In this document: one piece after another, positions 11,523-23,214 of the stretch | Position numbering within the stretch: the first letter of the stretch is position 1 | How the letters are laid out: each line of letters opens with the position of its first letter | Origin: Siphonodentalium dalli | Taxonomy: Eukaryota > Mollusca > Scaphopoda > Gadilida > Siphonodentaliidae | Direction of reading: 5' to 3' | Length of the DNA: 64,000 bases | Assembly: GCA_032622095.1 (NCBI GenBank) | Contig: CP136061.1 | Span: forward strand, 196,648,935 to 196,712,934 | Position numbers and translations under genes: made by a program | Notes under the pieces: model-generated | What the model saw: the letters and a program-made list of their open reading frames with translations, nothing else | Databases searched by the model: none | Told to the model about the DNA's origin: nothing

Positions 11523-12713
11523 GTCCATGCATACATGTACATCACAACACTAGGCCTATAAATCAGTTCGTCGCAGACTCCGTAGAAACATTCAAAACAA
11601 TATTCAGCAGACTCCGAAACTGGTAGACATGGCCACACATATGTTTCAATGAAATATGATGTATCATGAGACGAGTGACTGATCTGTGTCCACACGTCAG
11701 TTCGCGATAATTAATTCCGAAGAAGACAATATCGACACATCATTCTGACTAAACTTTCTCAGTTTCTTCGTTGTTGTTGTTGTTTATATTGTCATGTACT
11801 AATCATTGGTTGACATCATAACTTTGGGGAATTTTTCTCGCGTCAGTACCAAGTGTAACACCTACAACAGCATTGGCTTGTACAGCTGTTGGAATGTTGT
11901 AAACAGTGACAGTCGAATTAACAACTCGAAAATATCACCATCGACCGGTTTTTGTAGTTTAAAAGCTTCCCCGATTCACACCCAGACCAAAATCAAACAG
12001 TGTTTACATTATTCCAGAACTTCTACAACACAAGAAGTAACCTATTTGATCCAATTTTGCCAAATTTTGCCAAAATAAATTCATTTTTCATTTCAATTTT
12101 CACGCCTTCGTTGTAACTTAGCAACCGGCAAATTATTATTGTTTCATTTTAGGCCACACTAAAACTTCAAATGTGTACCTGTAAGTCGAGGCCGAATTCG
12201 CCTTTAAATAAAAAATGCAAGCGGGTGTTGCGTCGCGTTTCTCCGTTGTTATAAGATTCTTGTAAACGATAGATCGATGACAGCGAGTCGATGAGCGGCC
12301 ATTTTTTCACTTTAATTTGATCATTTGCACACGACACTCGATATCGACGCACGTGACGGTCTCACCAATCAGCTTGGAGCCAACGATCAGGTTATGTGCG
12401 GAACCTATCATCTAGGTTTTATAGCGTTAAACAGGTTCTAAAGGTGTATAGTACCAAACTGTTAAGCACTACAGGAGCTATAGGTTCTTTGGAGTACCTA
12501 AATCAATTGCTTTATTTAAGAGTGTATTACCTGAAAATTTCGCACCAATTGATAGGAATCTTCCCACAGCTGTGTGATGTGTTCGTCTTTCTGTCGTCTG
12601 TTCATTTGTCCTGAACATCCATCTAGATGAATCCATTCTAACTTTTAAAATTGATGGGACAATCCACTCAGTGGGAGAATTGTTAATCATAATTAACGAT
12701 GTTGTGATTACAG

Positions 12714-12848
12714 GCATGTGGTCGGCGTGGTCAGAAGGTCATTGTAATGCGTTATGTGGCCAGGGCACAAGGACGAGGCACAGAACATGCACTGGACAAT
12801 GTGATGGCAGTAGCAGGAATGTGTCCCAGTGCATTAAGAAGTGTTGGG
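12714..12848 (+). CDS. Exon: TSP1 repeat 3
   Basis: The 135-nt exon lies between gattacag and tggg|GTATGT, phase 1 at both ends. It reads MWSAWSEGHCNALCGQGTRT, followed by an HRTCTGQC segment and CIKKCWG. W-x-x-W, C-x-x-x-C-G-x-G, R-x-R and six cysteines in TSP1 order make this a confident module. The domain folds as a three-stranded disulphide-bonded ladder outside the cell; ligands cannot be inferred. The first Met is internal to the exon and is not a start. Confidence 0.87.
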
Positions 12849-14598
12849 GTATGTACATGTCATATGCGATAATAATCAGATAAACATTCACGACAATATT
12901 CGTTATGACACTTCCAACGTGCAATAAATCAGCCCAACAATCGACAATTCTTATACCTCATTCGTCTTCAAATTGGCGGAGAACCATTTTCTCACGCATC
13001 CCATAGATGTATTTATCACATAATTAGCTCCTAATCCCGGCATCATATTGTCTAATAAGACACACGTGTCTTATTGACACCACAGTTACGTAATAGCTTA
13101 TAACTCAATGGTGACGATGCCAGAACTATATTACACGTATTATGTTAGACTATAATTGTGATATTAGATTTGTGTTGGGTTATTAAGTGTTGACTGTGGG
13201 ATAAACATGGGCAATAAGAACGGTTGAACAATTTAGTCAACACGAAAAGACACATTTAAAATGAAACTATATATTTTTTCTTGAATGTATATTTACTTCC
13301 TCTTTGGCTGTGATAAGGAAATCAATATTAGTATTCGTTTTGAGATCGATTTTCCTTGCTAAAATGAAATTATGTGATAAAATTGATTTCAATTTCGTCG
13401 CAATTCAAATAAATTTATTAACCTCGTCAAGTAAATTCGATTCGAGCCTCGGCTCGAATCAAATTTATTGAGCTCGGTTAATAACTTTCGTATATAATTG
13501 CGACTCATTAAAGATCCCCTATGTACGTATTTAACCCGTTCTATACTAAATACTAATTGGGAAATAGTTAGCATGTCGTTTTATTGAAAGCTCGGAACCC
13601 GAGCGATCTCTCCAATCAACGCTAATCGCGTCTCAACTCGATCATCAATTCGCCGATCACGAGTTTATCTGCGCCTAACTAAACTCTGTGCATACATATA
13701 ACTATAAAATCAGACATGTTTCTTTAAGAACATGAGCGTTGTGTTACCAAAAGGGCAGCGGAATAACAATCTATTCATATTTTCAAAATAACTACACCAG
13801 ATCTGATATATGTTACATATATATATATACTTTCCTTCATGTCGCATGTGAGAGAGTAGCCCAAGTTAAATCCAACATCACTTGGGTGGGTGCAAAGGTG
13901 CAAGAATATTTATTTCTAACTGTATCCTTATTATAATGTGTGTGCCTTAAGTCTGTATATATGTCTGTCTCCCTGACCATCCTGTTATATTTATCTCTGC
14001 AATAAAAATAAAAACAAAACAAAAATAAAGATATTCGTGAGGAAATGTGATGAGCGCTGTTAATACACATTGCGTTTATTCTTTTATAACCTCACTTCTT
14101 TCGATTCCATTGTAAAGCGGGCATTTGATTGGTCTAGAGGCTAGTACGCAACCCGAGATACCAGTGTATAGCTGTTCAAGCAGGTTACAAGCAACTAATT
14201 ATATAGAGTTACTCTTCTTGAATTTGTGAGAACTCGAGTCCGCACAGAACAAAAAATTGGCTGTTTTACCTCACCGGCGTGACGGTATTATAGCTAAAGC
14301 AGCAATTATCAGCAGAATCATGGCAAAACAATATGTGTATTCATTAACGAGCACAAACATTATATATACTTATTTCATTGTGTGTTAAATTTGTCCTATT
14401 TTCTATCTATATACATGTTGGAGATGACAACAACAGGCATTTAGCAGGAAATTATGCATGTGCATGCTGTTTTTATTTAAACCACACAATCGCGTATCCT
14501 TCATTTTCCGATATCATAAACATGTAGGCGTGTCACATATGATAGCCATGTCATCATACATAATTATACGCCATATGTATAATCGGCATGAAATACAG
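12849..14598 (+). other. Intron of the TSP1 gene (between TSP1 exons 3 and 4)
   Basis: It holds a 10-bp-arm hairpin at 13054-13075, the inverted second copy of the palindromic dispersed repeat (13120-13521) and a likely retroelement tail near 13970-14030 (AATAAAAATAAAAACAAAAC). The remaining AT-rich DNA, including 14040-14598, shows no supportable gene. Confidence 0.6.
13120..13521 (-). repeat. Dispersed repeat with palindromic head, copy 2 (inverted)
   Basis: This is the reverse complement of 1856-2250, diverged but aligned over its length. Its palindromic part is centred near 13453 (GATTCGAGCC/GGCTCGAATC). With copy 1 it forms a widely spaced inverted pair inside one transcription unit. 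Confidence 0.6.
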
Positions 14599-14754
14599 GT
14601 ACAGCTGGCGGGTGGACGCCTTGGACAGAATTTGGCCACTGCAGTGCATCTTGTGGAAACGGCGCCATGAAAAGAAGTCGGACATGCTTCAATTTGGGCG
14701 GTTGTTCTGGTCTCTCCGATGAAACAAAAACATGCAACTTGGGAGAGTGTCACG
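14599..14754 (+). CDS. Exon: TSP1 repeat 4
   Basis: The exon ends tcacg|GTGAGT. Two in-phase acceptors exist: aaatacag (start 14599, used here) and tacag 6 nt further on (start 14605). It encodes GGWTPWTEFGHCSASCGNG, an RSRTC segment and a GECHG end, with W-x-x-W, C-S-x-S-C-G-x-G and six cysteines. This is a typical TSP1 module and the last before the Cys-rich exon. Phase 1 on both sides lets it be skipped or duplicated without frameshift, as is common for shuffled extracellular modules. Confidence 0.87.
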
Positions 14755-16672
14755 GTGAGTAATATTTTGAGGCTGTGCATGGGAGGTTCTTGGGGGGGGG
14801 GGGTGTTTAATGCTCCACAAACGTTTTAATAGTTGAAAAATTCATGTTTGACACAATAATCAGTAGTTGTTGTTTATGTTGGATCAACTTGGATGTTGTC
14901 CAAACCATAAGTTTACCATTCATTTCGGCCACATTAGCGTGAAAATTTGGGACTCTTGTGGGTACAGGTTGGGAATTTCCGATAGTTGGAAAGCTTGAGG
15001 TGCCAGTTGGAAAATTTAACATATAGAAATGATCAGAATTCCCGATACAAATCACGAATAATGGAGATAACGCGTTATAATTTGATGTTAACAGGACATG
15101 TCCCATTTATAGATTTATACCACGTAAATCACCGGTGTTGGCCAGCCAGTCTATGCGTTCGTCCGCCACATATTTTTTCCTGGTGATAATTCAGCTTAAG
15201 TTGTCTGATTGTTTAAAAAAAAAATTATAATTATATATTACCCACAAGACTCGGAAAATACAGGTCAAATTCGCATTTCGTTTTGGTCCGCCCAATTTTC
15301 CCTCAGTTATGGTGCTTGTTATAAAATGCCGATTATTTTGATTTCTGAATGATAACTTTAGGTAATGTTATGCTTTTTAACTTTGGTATATGGATTAATT
15401 AAGTGAAAATACAGGTCAGGTTCAAATTTGGATTCGGTCTGTTGTTAACGCGGAGTTATGGCCCTTGTCGACTTAGTTGATTTGAAATCAGGGATGGTAA
15501 GATATGAATAAATAAATCTATGTAGACATTTTATACTTTTGAAAAAGACTTTGAAATAGCTACGAGATGTTTTGATGTTTTTGCACAGAAGGGAGAAGTC
15601 TGATTCTTCAATTAAGTCTATAAATTGAATACGTTTTTATCACAGGCCCATGGGGAAAATTACTGTCACACATAAAAGTTCTGAGTGACGCCAGATATTT
15701 TGATCGGGGTTTATTTTAAATTTTCTTATAGATCAGAATTAATCAAATCGTTCGAAATTTGAGATAAATTACTGCGTAATATTAATATCTAATTATTTGA
15801 TTGGTTATCGAAAACAAAAATGAATGTTATTTTTACGAATGAGATCATTTTGGTATACATTATAATATACACAAACTAGGTTTTATTTTTCTAATACGCT
15901 TTTACGAGGGAATTCACAATTAAAACAACAAATGTTCTCATAATAAACCTTCAATGGATGCACCAACAGCTTATATCTATTAACTTACTCTTTCTTGTTT
16001 CATTGCTCGTCGAATGGGATTGGTTTCCATTGTAATGCGCAAAGCAACTTTTTATCGTGATATGGGTCCCGTTCACACACCCCCGTTCATAAAATGCATC
16101 TGTGGCACAGTTACTAACTATACGTGATAAGTAAAATACATATAATTACACCTGTAACGATATCGATGAACCGAATTTACCTTCAATTATATAGCATCCA
16201 ATTGTACATGTACCATAAGAATCAATCATACAGGTATTTGAAGGACAATATCGATAGAATCGTTATAATGAGGAGCTACGGAGGAGATTTTACTTTACAT
16301 ATCATGTCGTTAGCTTCGGTAAAGGTTCATATGCCGACACCATGTGGTTTTCTACGAAGAAATGCCTGCAACACAGGAAAAACTTCACAGTGTGGACACG
16401 CTAACTTGACCGACTCACACTGATTTTGTGATATTCATGCAGGGCATTGAAACACATTTAAGTGAGTCTGTCCATTCGGTCGCTCATATACACACAATCA
16501 TGTTGGTATGAAAGGGAACCAAAATGTCAATATCCCCTTCTGTGCATGTTATAACGATATTTATATAACCGCAACATATGTATAGTCCAATATGTTAATT
16601 TAGTGTGCGTATATATATACTAAATTATGTTATGTCACGCCATGTTATGTTATACATGTATGCTTCATGCAG
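14755..16672 (+). other. Intron of the TSP1 gene (between TSP1 exon 4 and the Cys-rich exon)
   Basis: The notable content is an imperfect direct repeat at 15255-15470. The rest (14770-15250, 15480-16660) is AT-rich with poly-G and poly-A runs. ORFs such as 14807-15106 (-) and 16124-16423 (+) have no support from domain or splice context. Confidence 0.55.
15255..15470 (+). repeat. Imperfect tandem modules 'aaaatacaggtca...gagttatgg-ccttg'
   Basis: Two modules, 15255-15318 and 15404-15468, share GAAAATACAGGTCA, a TTCG-TTTGG-TC segment and AGTTATGG-GCTTG/CCCTTG. They are spaced about 149 bp apart. Such modules are common inside dispersed invertebrate repeats; I infer a degraded mobile element. 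Confidence 0.5.
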
Positions 16673-16960
16673 ACCGCTGTTTCGGACGAAACAGTTCAGA
16701 TATAAGCTGCGACGAGAACACCACCTTCTTTGTGACTAAAGCAACGTGCAACACCAGTGCTGTCGTCGACGAATCGTGCCGATTGGCTGTGCAAACGAGC
16801 ACAGATAAGGACAACTGCACAAGCGACATAACTAAACAAACAAAAGAGGCGTGTGAGACGGTGACGTCAAACTCGTGTGCGTTCTCAGAGATATCACGTC
16901 ATCTGACAAATACAACTATGGAAAATTGCGACGAAGCTTGTGTCTCTTATATGTGTAGAG
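16673..16960 (+). CDS. Exon: cysteine-rich, N-glycosylated module of unknown family
   Basis: The 288-nt exon lies between catgcag and tagag|GTATGT, phase 1 at both ends, so it fits the TSP1 gene. The 96 encoded residues begin RCFGRNSSDISC and contain ten cysteines spaced along the module (for example EAC, NSC, ENCDEAC, YMC). There are at least five N-x-S/T sequons (NSS, NTT, NTS, NCT, NTT), and Thr and Ser are abundant. There is no hydrophobic segment. The features suggest an extracellular disulphide-bonded stalk or domain. I do not recognise the family. It lies directly before the C-terminal exon. Confidence 0.7.
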
Positions 16961-17029
16961 GTATGTTTTAGTGCTGACTCGGCCATAACTTATTTTGTGG
17001 ACGACAATATACGGAAGCCCATCAGTGCC

Positions 17030-17165
17030 AACGCATAAAAATATATCTGTGATAAATCGCAAATTTTTGTGATAAATAGCAAACTACTTTGCGATAACAC
17101 GCAAAGATGTTTGCAATTTATCAAAGGTTTGCGATTTATCGCTAGATTTTTCGCAAAGTTGTTTA
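17030..17165. repeat. GATAAATCGCAAA repeat fragment
   Basis: It repeats the mirrored words seen at 9240-9780, with the same lead-in 'cagtgccaacgcataaaaatatatctg' in the opposite direction. It is a short remnant of the same element family. Confidence 0.55.
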
Positions 17166-17391
17166 GGAACACAACGAGGAGCAAACTGCAAAGCAGATTT
17201 TACTCCCCTAGCTACACTGGTCTGACCATTGCCACCACTTATACAGACTGTATTAAATCTAGCATTTTTTTATTTAAGACTTTTGTCGACTATAATTCAT
17301 TCTGATTTGATCCAACCAATTTCCAAATGAATATTATCAGTTCATTTTCTCGGAATATTGCTGAATGAATTGTAACCGACAATAATTTTAA

Positions 17392-17697
17392 AGGTGTACG
17401 GTACACTAAATACAGCCATGTATGGTACCATCTTCTATTATATTCAACAGGATATATGCAACACATGAAAGCATTTGAGCCATGGATGAGTGCAATATAT
17501 ACTCATGTGCTCCATGAACGATGTAGCCATAAACTCATTTTCATGATAATTACCATGTTATTTTCACCGTTCATAAAGTAAATGAGTGTATTTTGCACTC
17601 GCCAATGGCTAAAATGCATTCACTTGTTGCATACATTCAATTGAGTATAATAGAAAATGGTTCCCATAAAGCGCCGGATTTAGTGTACAGTCCCCCT
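17392..17697. mobile_element. TTAA-flanked foldback MITE (306 bp)
   Basis: Both sides carry TTAA (17388-17391 and 17698-17701). The left arm begins AGGTGTACGGTACACTAAAT. The right arm is its diverged reverse complement ending ATTTAGTGTACAGTCCCCCT. The arms pair over about 135 bp each, leaving a short centre. TTAA duplication is typical of piggyBac-type cut-and-paste transposases, but no transposase is present, so mobilisation would be in trans. Confidence 0.75.
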
Positions 17698-19017
17698 TTA
17701 AATAAAGGCATGCAATGTTTCCTTACATTCTGAATGTGTGAAGACACGGAATACTATTAAATATAATTAATGAACTCAGAAAAGTCCATACTGCATGATG
17801 TCCTGTAAATTAATCATATGATCCATCTTACCTGATAGAAGTAAGACAGACGCTCTTTACCCAGACAATGAATACTAAGATTCCAATACGATTTTTGCAA
17901 GGGATGTAGCGTTACCTTATATGTACTACAATTACGTACGGACATATTTTGATCACCGACAAGATCAAGCAACATACGCAATAATGTACTAGATTTTATT
18001 TGAGGGCGGACCCACGCTGGGCATTCGGTGCGGAAGATAGTTATCGGTCTCTAAATAGTAATGTTGTCAATCGGTGGGTAGCCACTTTCAGGGGGTTACA
18101 GATAAATCGTCGGCTGGACGCATTTCCTTGTACATATTTGAAGGACATTTAGTGCCTAAAATGTATGCAAATTGTTCAGCTAACTTGAATTGTGAAGGCC
18201 CATAATCTACGTAGGAATGTTACACGTATTCCAGTATATATCATGTCATGAATCCCTACCGCACATGGCTAACGCCCGCGGAGCGTAGAGTGGAGATTCG
18301 TGGCATGATATAGTATTTCAATACAACGGATAATTTTACGGTGCTGAAGTGAATTTTATGAGCTTCTCCCGTATAACACAAACAAACAAATTTTTACATT
18401 AATTCACCTATCTAAATATGACTGTGAGACTGTATCAGTGGTTAAGTGACAGTTGAGGTGATATGAGTGATTAAAGTGACTTCGGTCCTGTTCGGTCACC
18501 AATTTTCATGGAATTTTAACACCAAAATGAGAGTGGCCAAAATGCAAGCTTGGCGGTTTTTGAGGAAGGTGACTAAAAGACAAGCTTGGCGGTTTGAAAT
18601 TTTTAAAAGCATTTAAACGCTGTTTTCGCGTGAATTATGTTGGAATAGCATCAGCCAATTTTCGTACACTAATCGACAATATTGGCAGTAATGTCCCCGA
18701 TGTGCATCAAATACGCCCAATACGGACTTATTTGTAATATGAATACGCTCGTATACAGGAATGTTTTCGTGCCCCATTTACGTTCACATAGAGCGTAATT
18801 CAGATTCAAATAATGCCAATATGGGCGTATTTGGGTTTTTTAATAGGTTCAACATGGACGCATCTTCAAGAGAACAGGCTGATTCGTGATATAAGGTACC
18901 GACCCGGCCATGCATGACTGAGTCTAGGTTGACTGAGACGGTCGTTTGGCCTGCATGTACGCGAATACAAGTCACAGAAATTCACTTCAACTCGCTGAAT
19001 TAAATTTTGTTTTACAG

Positions 19018-19172
19018 TTCCAATTACAACACCTGCTACATGGCAGTGGACAACAAATCCATATCACCCAGGGTATGAACTCGCAAGAACTGGGGCCGCT
19101 GATAGACCTTCGCATGCAACACTATTAATTGCTATCACAACTCTGGTGGTGACAATTTCCGCGCTTGGTTGA
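19018..19172 (+). CDS. Terminal exon: C-terminal GPI-anchor-like tail, stop at 19170-19172
   Basis: After gttttacag the exon continues the phase-1 frame from 16960 (g+tt) and reads VPITTPATWQWTTNPYHPG, then ELARTGAADRPSH, and ends with the hydrophobic run ATLLIAITTLVVTISALG before TGA. A small-residue patch (GAAD), a polar spacer of a few residues and an uncleaved hydrophobic stretch reaching the very C-terminus is the layout of a GPI-anchor attachment signal. A tail-anchored membrane segment is the alternative. No downstream donor is needed because the frame closes here. I could not find a clear AATAAA shortly after, so the 3' UTR end is unknown. Confidence 0.6.
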
Positions 19173-20372
19173 TATCGAATTCTCGCAAAAGGATGCTGAC
19201 TTGCGGCTATTGCAACGGAGCGCAGGGACATGGCAACAGTGTGATGGTTTCACCCCAAAAACTTCCACCCGTTGGAATGTTTATGCCTTGCACAACATGA
19301 TAGTTGACAATGTTAGAGAACAATATGTTGATTTATAGTTCTGATATAGTTTGGACTGAAATGGCAATCAGTTCAAAATTACCAACCATATATAGGTTAT
19401 ATATATAGGTTGGACATTTCAATGAGTTGGAATATTTGAGGTTCATGTACCAGTTAGAACAATTCAACTCAAGTCGGGGTGGGGTGCAAATCAATTCAAC
19501 GGACTTGGACATTTCGGTCTTGCTCCAGGGACGGGTGGAGTAGGACAATTCAATGTGGACAGAATACGAAATGTGTTATGTGCGAAGATGAACAACAAGA
19601 GAACAAATTGTAATATAAGTAGTCGGTCGCAAACGCGTTACATTACCTGCTTTCTGTACCACAGCTGACATATATATGATCGGGGATAGGATTGTGTTTT
19701 ATTTCTGTTTAATGTCAACAGAGATTAACGCCCATGCACATAAGTGTACACATACACGAATGGTATGATGTTAACTCATTTGATTAAGTTCGACCAATTA
19801 AGTGTTATATTCTAACACGCAGCTGAAATTCCCCATAATTATACACGTTACTAAAAGACAGAAATTACAGGAAATTACATGATATATTTGACTCGTTATA
19901 CCAAAGTGCAAATTTCTCCTCTCTTATTATATATATCTGTATTTCCTCCATTCACGGAGAGTTATGAATAATATAAATTGACGATGTGTTTAGAAAATCA
20001 CTTGTGGCGTATTTAAATATGTGGATCACATTACATCGAAATTCACCATATAATGGCGGTTTTCTCTGAACGAATTACTTAAATGCACGATTATATCAGT
20101 GCGATTCATAATTTGTATACGGTAGTAATGCATATTTGTTTTACCCCCCCCCCCCCTATTCTCAGTTAACGCAAAAATGTTTACTAATATATTATGTTAA
20201 AGAATTTATATTTTCAACTTATGATAATTGTCAGTTGTTTTCGTTGACATGTAATACTCACATCTGCATAATAACCGATATTATGCTTCAGTCTCATCAA
20301 CTGTTTCTGATATTATTCATGTGCGTTTATTGGGGATGTCACCCCCCCCCCCGAATCATAAACACCAACTAA
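19173..20372. other. 3' flank of the TSP1 gene; no recognised feature
   Basis: This is AT-rich DNA with a poly-C run near 20143-20157. The minus ORF 19333-19548 and + ORF 20136-20372 are unsupported. It presumably includes the 3' UTR, but no canonical polyadenylation signal is obvious. Confidence 0.4.
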
Positions 20373-22091
20373 AGGCACGGATGGCCTTCGCGGTGGGTAT
20401 GATGTTAAAATGGTTACACACGTTAAAATTGTCATAAACAGAAAGACTATTAAACTATGGACATATTTTGTACTTATAGTCTGGTCGATAAACTCAAATT
20501 TTAGGGTCAACCTAGAAAAAATTCGGACTAAGTTGGTTTTTATACCATTTTGAAGAGGAAGCTCTCCTCTATAACATATCCAAAATCCGCTAAAATCCGC
20601 TTTGAGCATTTATTGTAATTCAAGATGGCGTCCAAGATGGCTGCCACTTTCCTGTAAGTCAGCTTGATGCAATTATAGTGAGAACAACTTGTCATATGTA
20701 TACACATGTATGCATTTTGGTGAAGCTAAGACATAATGCCACCTTTATATGCCAAAATTGGACCTCCCCGTCCAAGATGGCCGCCAAAATGACGACCGGA
20801 AGTGGATTTTTTACGTTTTTACTAATGTCTTTAAGATAAGTTTCTGTGGTTTGGAACTGGTTGAGAATTGTGACTTTATTTTGTATTTAGCATGTTAACT
20901 GACCATTGGAGCAATAAAATGTGCTGTTCGTTGGGTACACACCCCTTCCGATCACTCAAAAATTCGATTTTACAAAACGCGGTATAACATTTCACAAAAG
21001 ATCCCCATTGGGATTCTAGTCATATTTCATCAAGAAGAGGGAAGAACTGTATAATGTAAGTGATACATTCTATATCTTATTGATATTCGAACTGAATGGT
21101 ACCAAAATTGTCACTTTGGCTCAAAATGGCTGTCAAAATGGCCGCCAAAATATGGAAAATGGTAATTATTACACCAGCGTGCCATGTAACCGCTTACACG
21201 TTGTGGTGATGCACACAATTGACTATTCTGTCTTATATCCATTGAATACCAACATTTCTTATGCACCTTGATTAATTTTTACTATTTACTTTCTGAAATT
21301 ACCAGAATTATGGGATTTTTCTATCACAAACAGCATCAAACTCGGCAAAAAATCACTTTTCATGTTTGGACCATATTTTTCAAGTAAAATGGAACTATCT
21401 TTGGTATAAAATGTTCTTTTTATTTTGATATGCCTTAAATGTGTCATAGTGTGGTGTTTTAGACAATATTACTCAAGATGACTTGCAAAATGGCAACCAA
21501 ATTTGATAAAAAGTTTATATTCCGAACATTATTTTCTGCTGTTCCGAAATGGTAGCAAATTGTGACTCACTTGGTTATTAAACATGCTACTTAATGAACT
21601 GACAACTAAATCTTATAATTTGGTTGTCCCAGCACCTTATGAGGCACGACAAATTCATTTTAAGGGATGCAGTATGGATTTTGCCGAACACCTCTTTTGG
21701 GATTCTGTCCTTAATTTTTAACGGAAACGGACAGAACGTTGAAACTGAAATGGGTCATATTATGTGGCTACTCTGGCCCATTAGCATCAATTGATTAACT
21801 TATAAACTATTTTGTCAGGAAAACCGTTTTCTTCACATTGCATATAAGACGCAATTAATGTGGAGAACACTCTGATATTACCTCTATCGATTAACATTTC
21901 CTTGAGTTATTGTGGAAAGCGATAGTCACCCAAAGGGGCAAAAGTACAAATCACACATGAGCATGCAGTCACTCTATATATACATTGACACCACATAAAT
22001 GGCCATGTGCCACTCGCTGTATAGATATACACATCACCCATCACCATACAGCCACACCTGGGTTTATCCATACACCAACGCACGGTCCTAT

Positions 22092-23199
22092 TAGTACAGG
22101 CGATCTAGCCGAAAAATGGGGTCAACCCCAAACTAATTGCAACACAAATGACTTTTAGTTTACTGGATTGCTGAATATGTACTTCATCTGAATATAATTT
22201 TTTTAGAAAATCTAATTGGGACAAATTTGATAAATTTGTGTTTCCATGGCAACGATGGCTAATAATCGGGTATTTGAAATTTTTACATTAAATAGTGCTT
22301 ATAGTGAATAATTTAACAACTACCTAAAAGTTTACATTGGTTTATGGAAACACTTGTAATGGCCAGCATTTCCATATATCCATGGTGACCTTGAGATGTC
22401 AAGGTCATGTATAAAGGTCAAGGTCATTGTTAAAAATCTGGATTTTATCATATAGCTGTCATATTTTCGACCGTCCTGGTTAGGATTTATTACGAATAGC
22501 GATACCCAACACTATTTGTTAACTCCGGACTGCAGGCTCCATGGGAAGGTTCATTTGAATGGATATCGATATCTGCTTTAGAAACTATAGCAGTTTGAAA
22601 TATGTGGCGACAACATTTTTACGTTTAACAAGACACATACACTTGTGATATTTATGTTGTCGATTGTTGAGACAAAACATCACAGCATCACTTGTCATAT
22701 GCAACATGTCAGTTATTGTGAACTGGTTTTTCAACACAGACGTCTTTTGGCACACTGGGTAGTTGAATGTCTACCTTGTTATAATATCTTTTATTTTGGA
22801 AGATCCAACTGGGATAAATTTGGTAAATTTGAGTTTCCATTATATGATAGTATCGGAAAACGCACACATTTGTTTGCAATGACCTTGACCTTTACATATG
22901 ACCTTGACCTTCCCAAGAGGAGAACACCATTTCAAAATTTAGACAACAATGGGTGTTCATACAAACCAACATAATATTTCTCTGAAATAATTCTCGCCAT
23001 ACATGCAATTTAACACCTAGTTTCCAAACTCAGTTAAAATCACCCCTCGTTGCCATGGAAACAGGAATTTCGCTATTTGTCCCAAATATTGTTCTCTAAG
23101 ATTTTAGTATGTTGCACATATTGACTTACTCTATATGACGACACCTTTGCCATTTGTGTTGCAATTAGTTTTTGGTTAAACCCTAATTCGCCTGTACTA
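22092..23199. mobile_element. Nested foldback element (1.1 kb, ends TAGTACAGGCGA)
   Basis: TAGTACAGGCGA at 22092-22103 is mirrored exactly by TCGCCTGTACTA at 23188-23199. Inside, about 130 bp of each arm pair (AAACTAATTGCAACACAAATG against CATTTGTGTTGCAATTAGTTT), up to the shared 'ccatgg' at about 22245 and 23055. A second inner pair contains 'gaccttgacctt'-type words. It has inserted in, or evolved with, the centre of the larger element. Confidence 0.65.
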
Positions 23200-23214
23200 T
23201 ATAGCCGTGAATAA

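Larger units (their letters stand above)
7584..12713 (+). other. Intron of the TSP1 gene (between TSP1 exons 2 and 3)
   Basis: It contains a LINE 3' end on the minus strand (7663-7850), a cluster of GTACTCTAGAGTAC palindromes (8590-8860), an AT-rich block of GATAAATCGCAAA words with AGACCGATCGGTCT palindromes (9240-10134), and a direct repeat pair (11147-11192 / 11478-11522). The stretches 7860-8570, 10140-11140 and 11530-12700 show no supportable gene. Short ORFs there (for example 11806-12078 and 12396-12614) lack domain, splice or compositional support. Confidence 0.6.
16961..19017 (+). other. Last intron of the TSP1 gene
   Basis: It holds a fragment of the GATAAATCGC repeat family (17030-17165), a complete TTAA-flanked foldback MITE (17392-17697), and an inverted pair near 18228-18315 (ATCATGTCATGAATC ... 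GATTCGTGGCATGAT). The rest shows no coding signal. Confidence 0.55.

Noticed and set aside
22645-22974. 109-codon ORF inside the nested foldback element
   Set aside because: No homology is recognisable, it overlaps the inner inverted arms, and it contains 'gaccttgacctt' repeat words.
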